Shown: in pieces, positions 5,405-5,487 of the stretch
Position numbering within the stretch: the stretch's first letter is position 1
Layout of the letters: each line of letters starts with the position of its first letter
From: Sulfurovum sp.
GTDB taxonomy: Bacteria; Campylobacterota; Campylobacteria; Campylobacterales; Sulfurovaceae
Length of the DNA stretch: 5,487 nucleotides
NCBI GenBank assembly: GCA_003978395.1
Contig: QNZV01000035.1
Span: 1 to 5,487 of the forward strand
Direction: 5' to 3'
Notes under the pieces: model-generated
What the model was told of the DNA's origin: nothing
Seen by the model: only the letters and a program-made list of their open reading frames with translations
Database searches by the model: none
Program-made: the position numbers and the translations under genes

Positions 5405-5487
5405 ATTATCAAAGGCACACCAAGAGATGTGCCAAATAGTAAAAAAGTATAAATCTGACAATATAGAAAACAAAGAGGAGCTATATT
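5394..5487 (+). CDS. Possible 5' part of an unrecognised gene, open to the right edge
   Basis: ATG at 5394-5396 overlaps the end of the preceding plus-strand frame by 11 nt, an arrangement usual for translationally coupled genes. The 31 codons visible begin MAHKLSKAHQEMCQIVKKYK and stay open to the edge. There is no clear ribosome binding site (only AAAAGATG upstream). Against it, the frame contains the inverted repeat at 5414-5433. Also, a strong AGGAG (5476-5480) seven bases before the window edge may instead serve a gene starting just outside. I do not recognise a family. Confidence 0.25.
   Translation, partial: MAHKLSKAHQEMCQIVKKYKSDNIENKEELY
5414..5433. repeat. 6-bp perfect inverted repeat (GGCACA / TGTGCC)
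   Basis: GGCACA (5414-5419) and TGTGCC (5428-5433) surround an 8-base loop. The stem is GC-rich for this window. On the minus strand it is followed by TTTGATAATTT, a poor T-tract, so it might be a weak leftward terminator or a protein-binding site. On the plus strand an A-rich run follows, which does not suit termination. Confidence 0.35.
5476..5480 (+). promoter_or_regulatory. Strong ribosome binding site at the right edge
   Basis: AGGAG followed by CTATATT reaches the window edge, so a plus-strand gene may start at or just after position 5488. This is the best-formed ribosome binding site on the plus strand. The start codon itself is not visible. Confidence 0.35.

Overview
AT-rich window dominated by cell-wall genes on the minus strand. 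Reading leftwards from the right end, the order is an NlpC/P60-type peptidoglycan endopeptidase (4569-5228, 5' end unresolved), two tandem paralogous YcbB/LdtD-type L,D-transpeptidases (2693-4438 and 871-2598), and the N-terminal 193 codons of the RNA ligase RtcB (1-581, running off the left edge). The low GC, the secreted YcbB-type enzymes and the general style suggest a Gram-negative proteobacterium. A member of the Campylobacterota (Sulfurimonas, Sulfurovum or Arcobacter type) is my best guess, but this is inference from style and not a proven placement.

Layout. 1-581: 5' part of rtcB, with a good ribosome binding site, a perfect TATAAT and a pair of 9-bp direct repeats one helical turn apart over the -35 zone. 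582-870: gap holding the rtcB promoter and, on the plus strand, a start-less 51-codon frame that would form a clean coiled coil (probably a gene remnant). 871-2598: the second L,D-transpeptidase. 2599-2692: a compact intergenic stretch with an AT-rich terminator-like hairpin, a TATAAT, and a perfect 10-bp inverted repeat that ends inside the start codon of the downstream gene. 2693-4438: the first L,D-transpeptidase, with a TTG start and a recognisable promoter. 4569-5228: NlpC/P60 domain protein with an N-terminal Pro/Tyr/Glu-rich tandem repeat. 5279-5487: two short overlapping plus-strand frames of unknown nature and a small inverted repeat.

Function. The three right-hand genes all act on peptidoglycan outside the cytoplasmic membrane. 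NlpC/P60 enzymes cut stem peptides; YcbB-type L,D-transpeptidases make 3-3 cross-links or attach and exchange stem-peptide termini. The shared orientation suggests a wall-remodelling cluster, though each transpeptidase gene also seems to have its own promoter. RtcB acts in RNA repair and has no visible link to the wall genes.

The most notable points are: the dyad over the start region of the second transpeptidase gene; a Cys pair kept in both paralogs around a variable loop of the peptidoglycan-binding domain; and the missing 5' end (no start, no signal peptide) of the NlpC/P60 gene, whose reading frame and repeat array continue upstream of the only in-frame start. I see no convincing undescribed system here.
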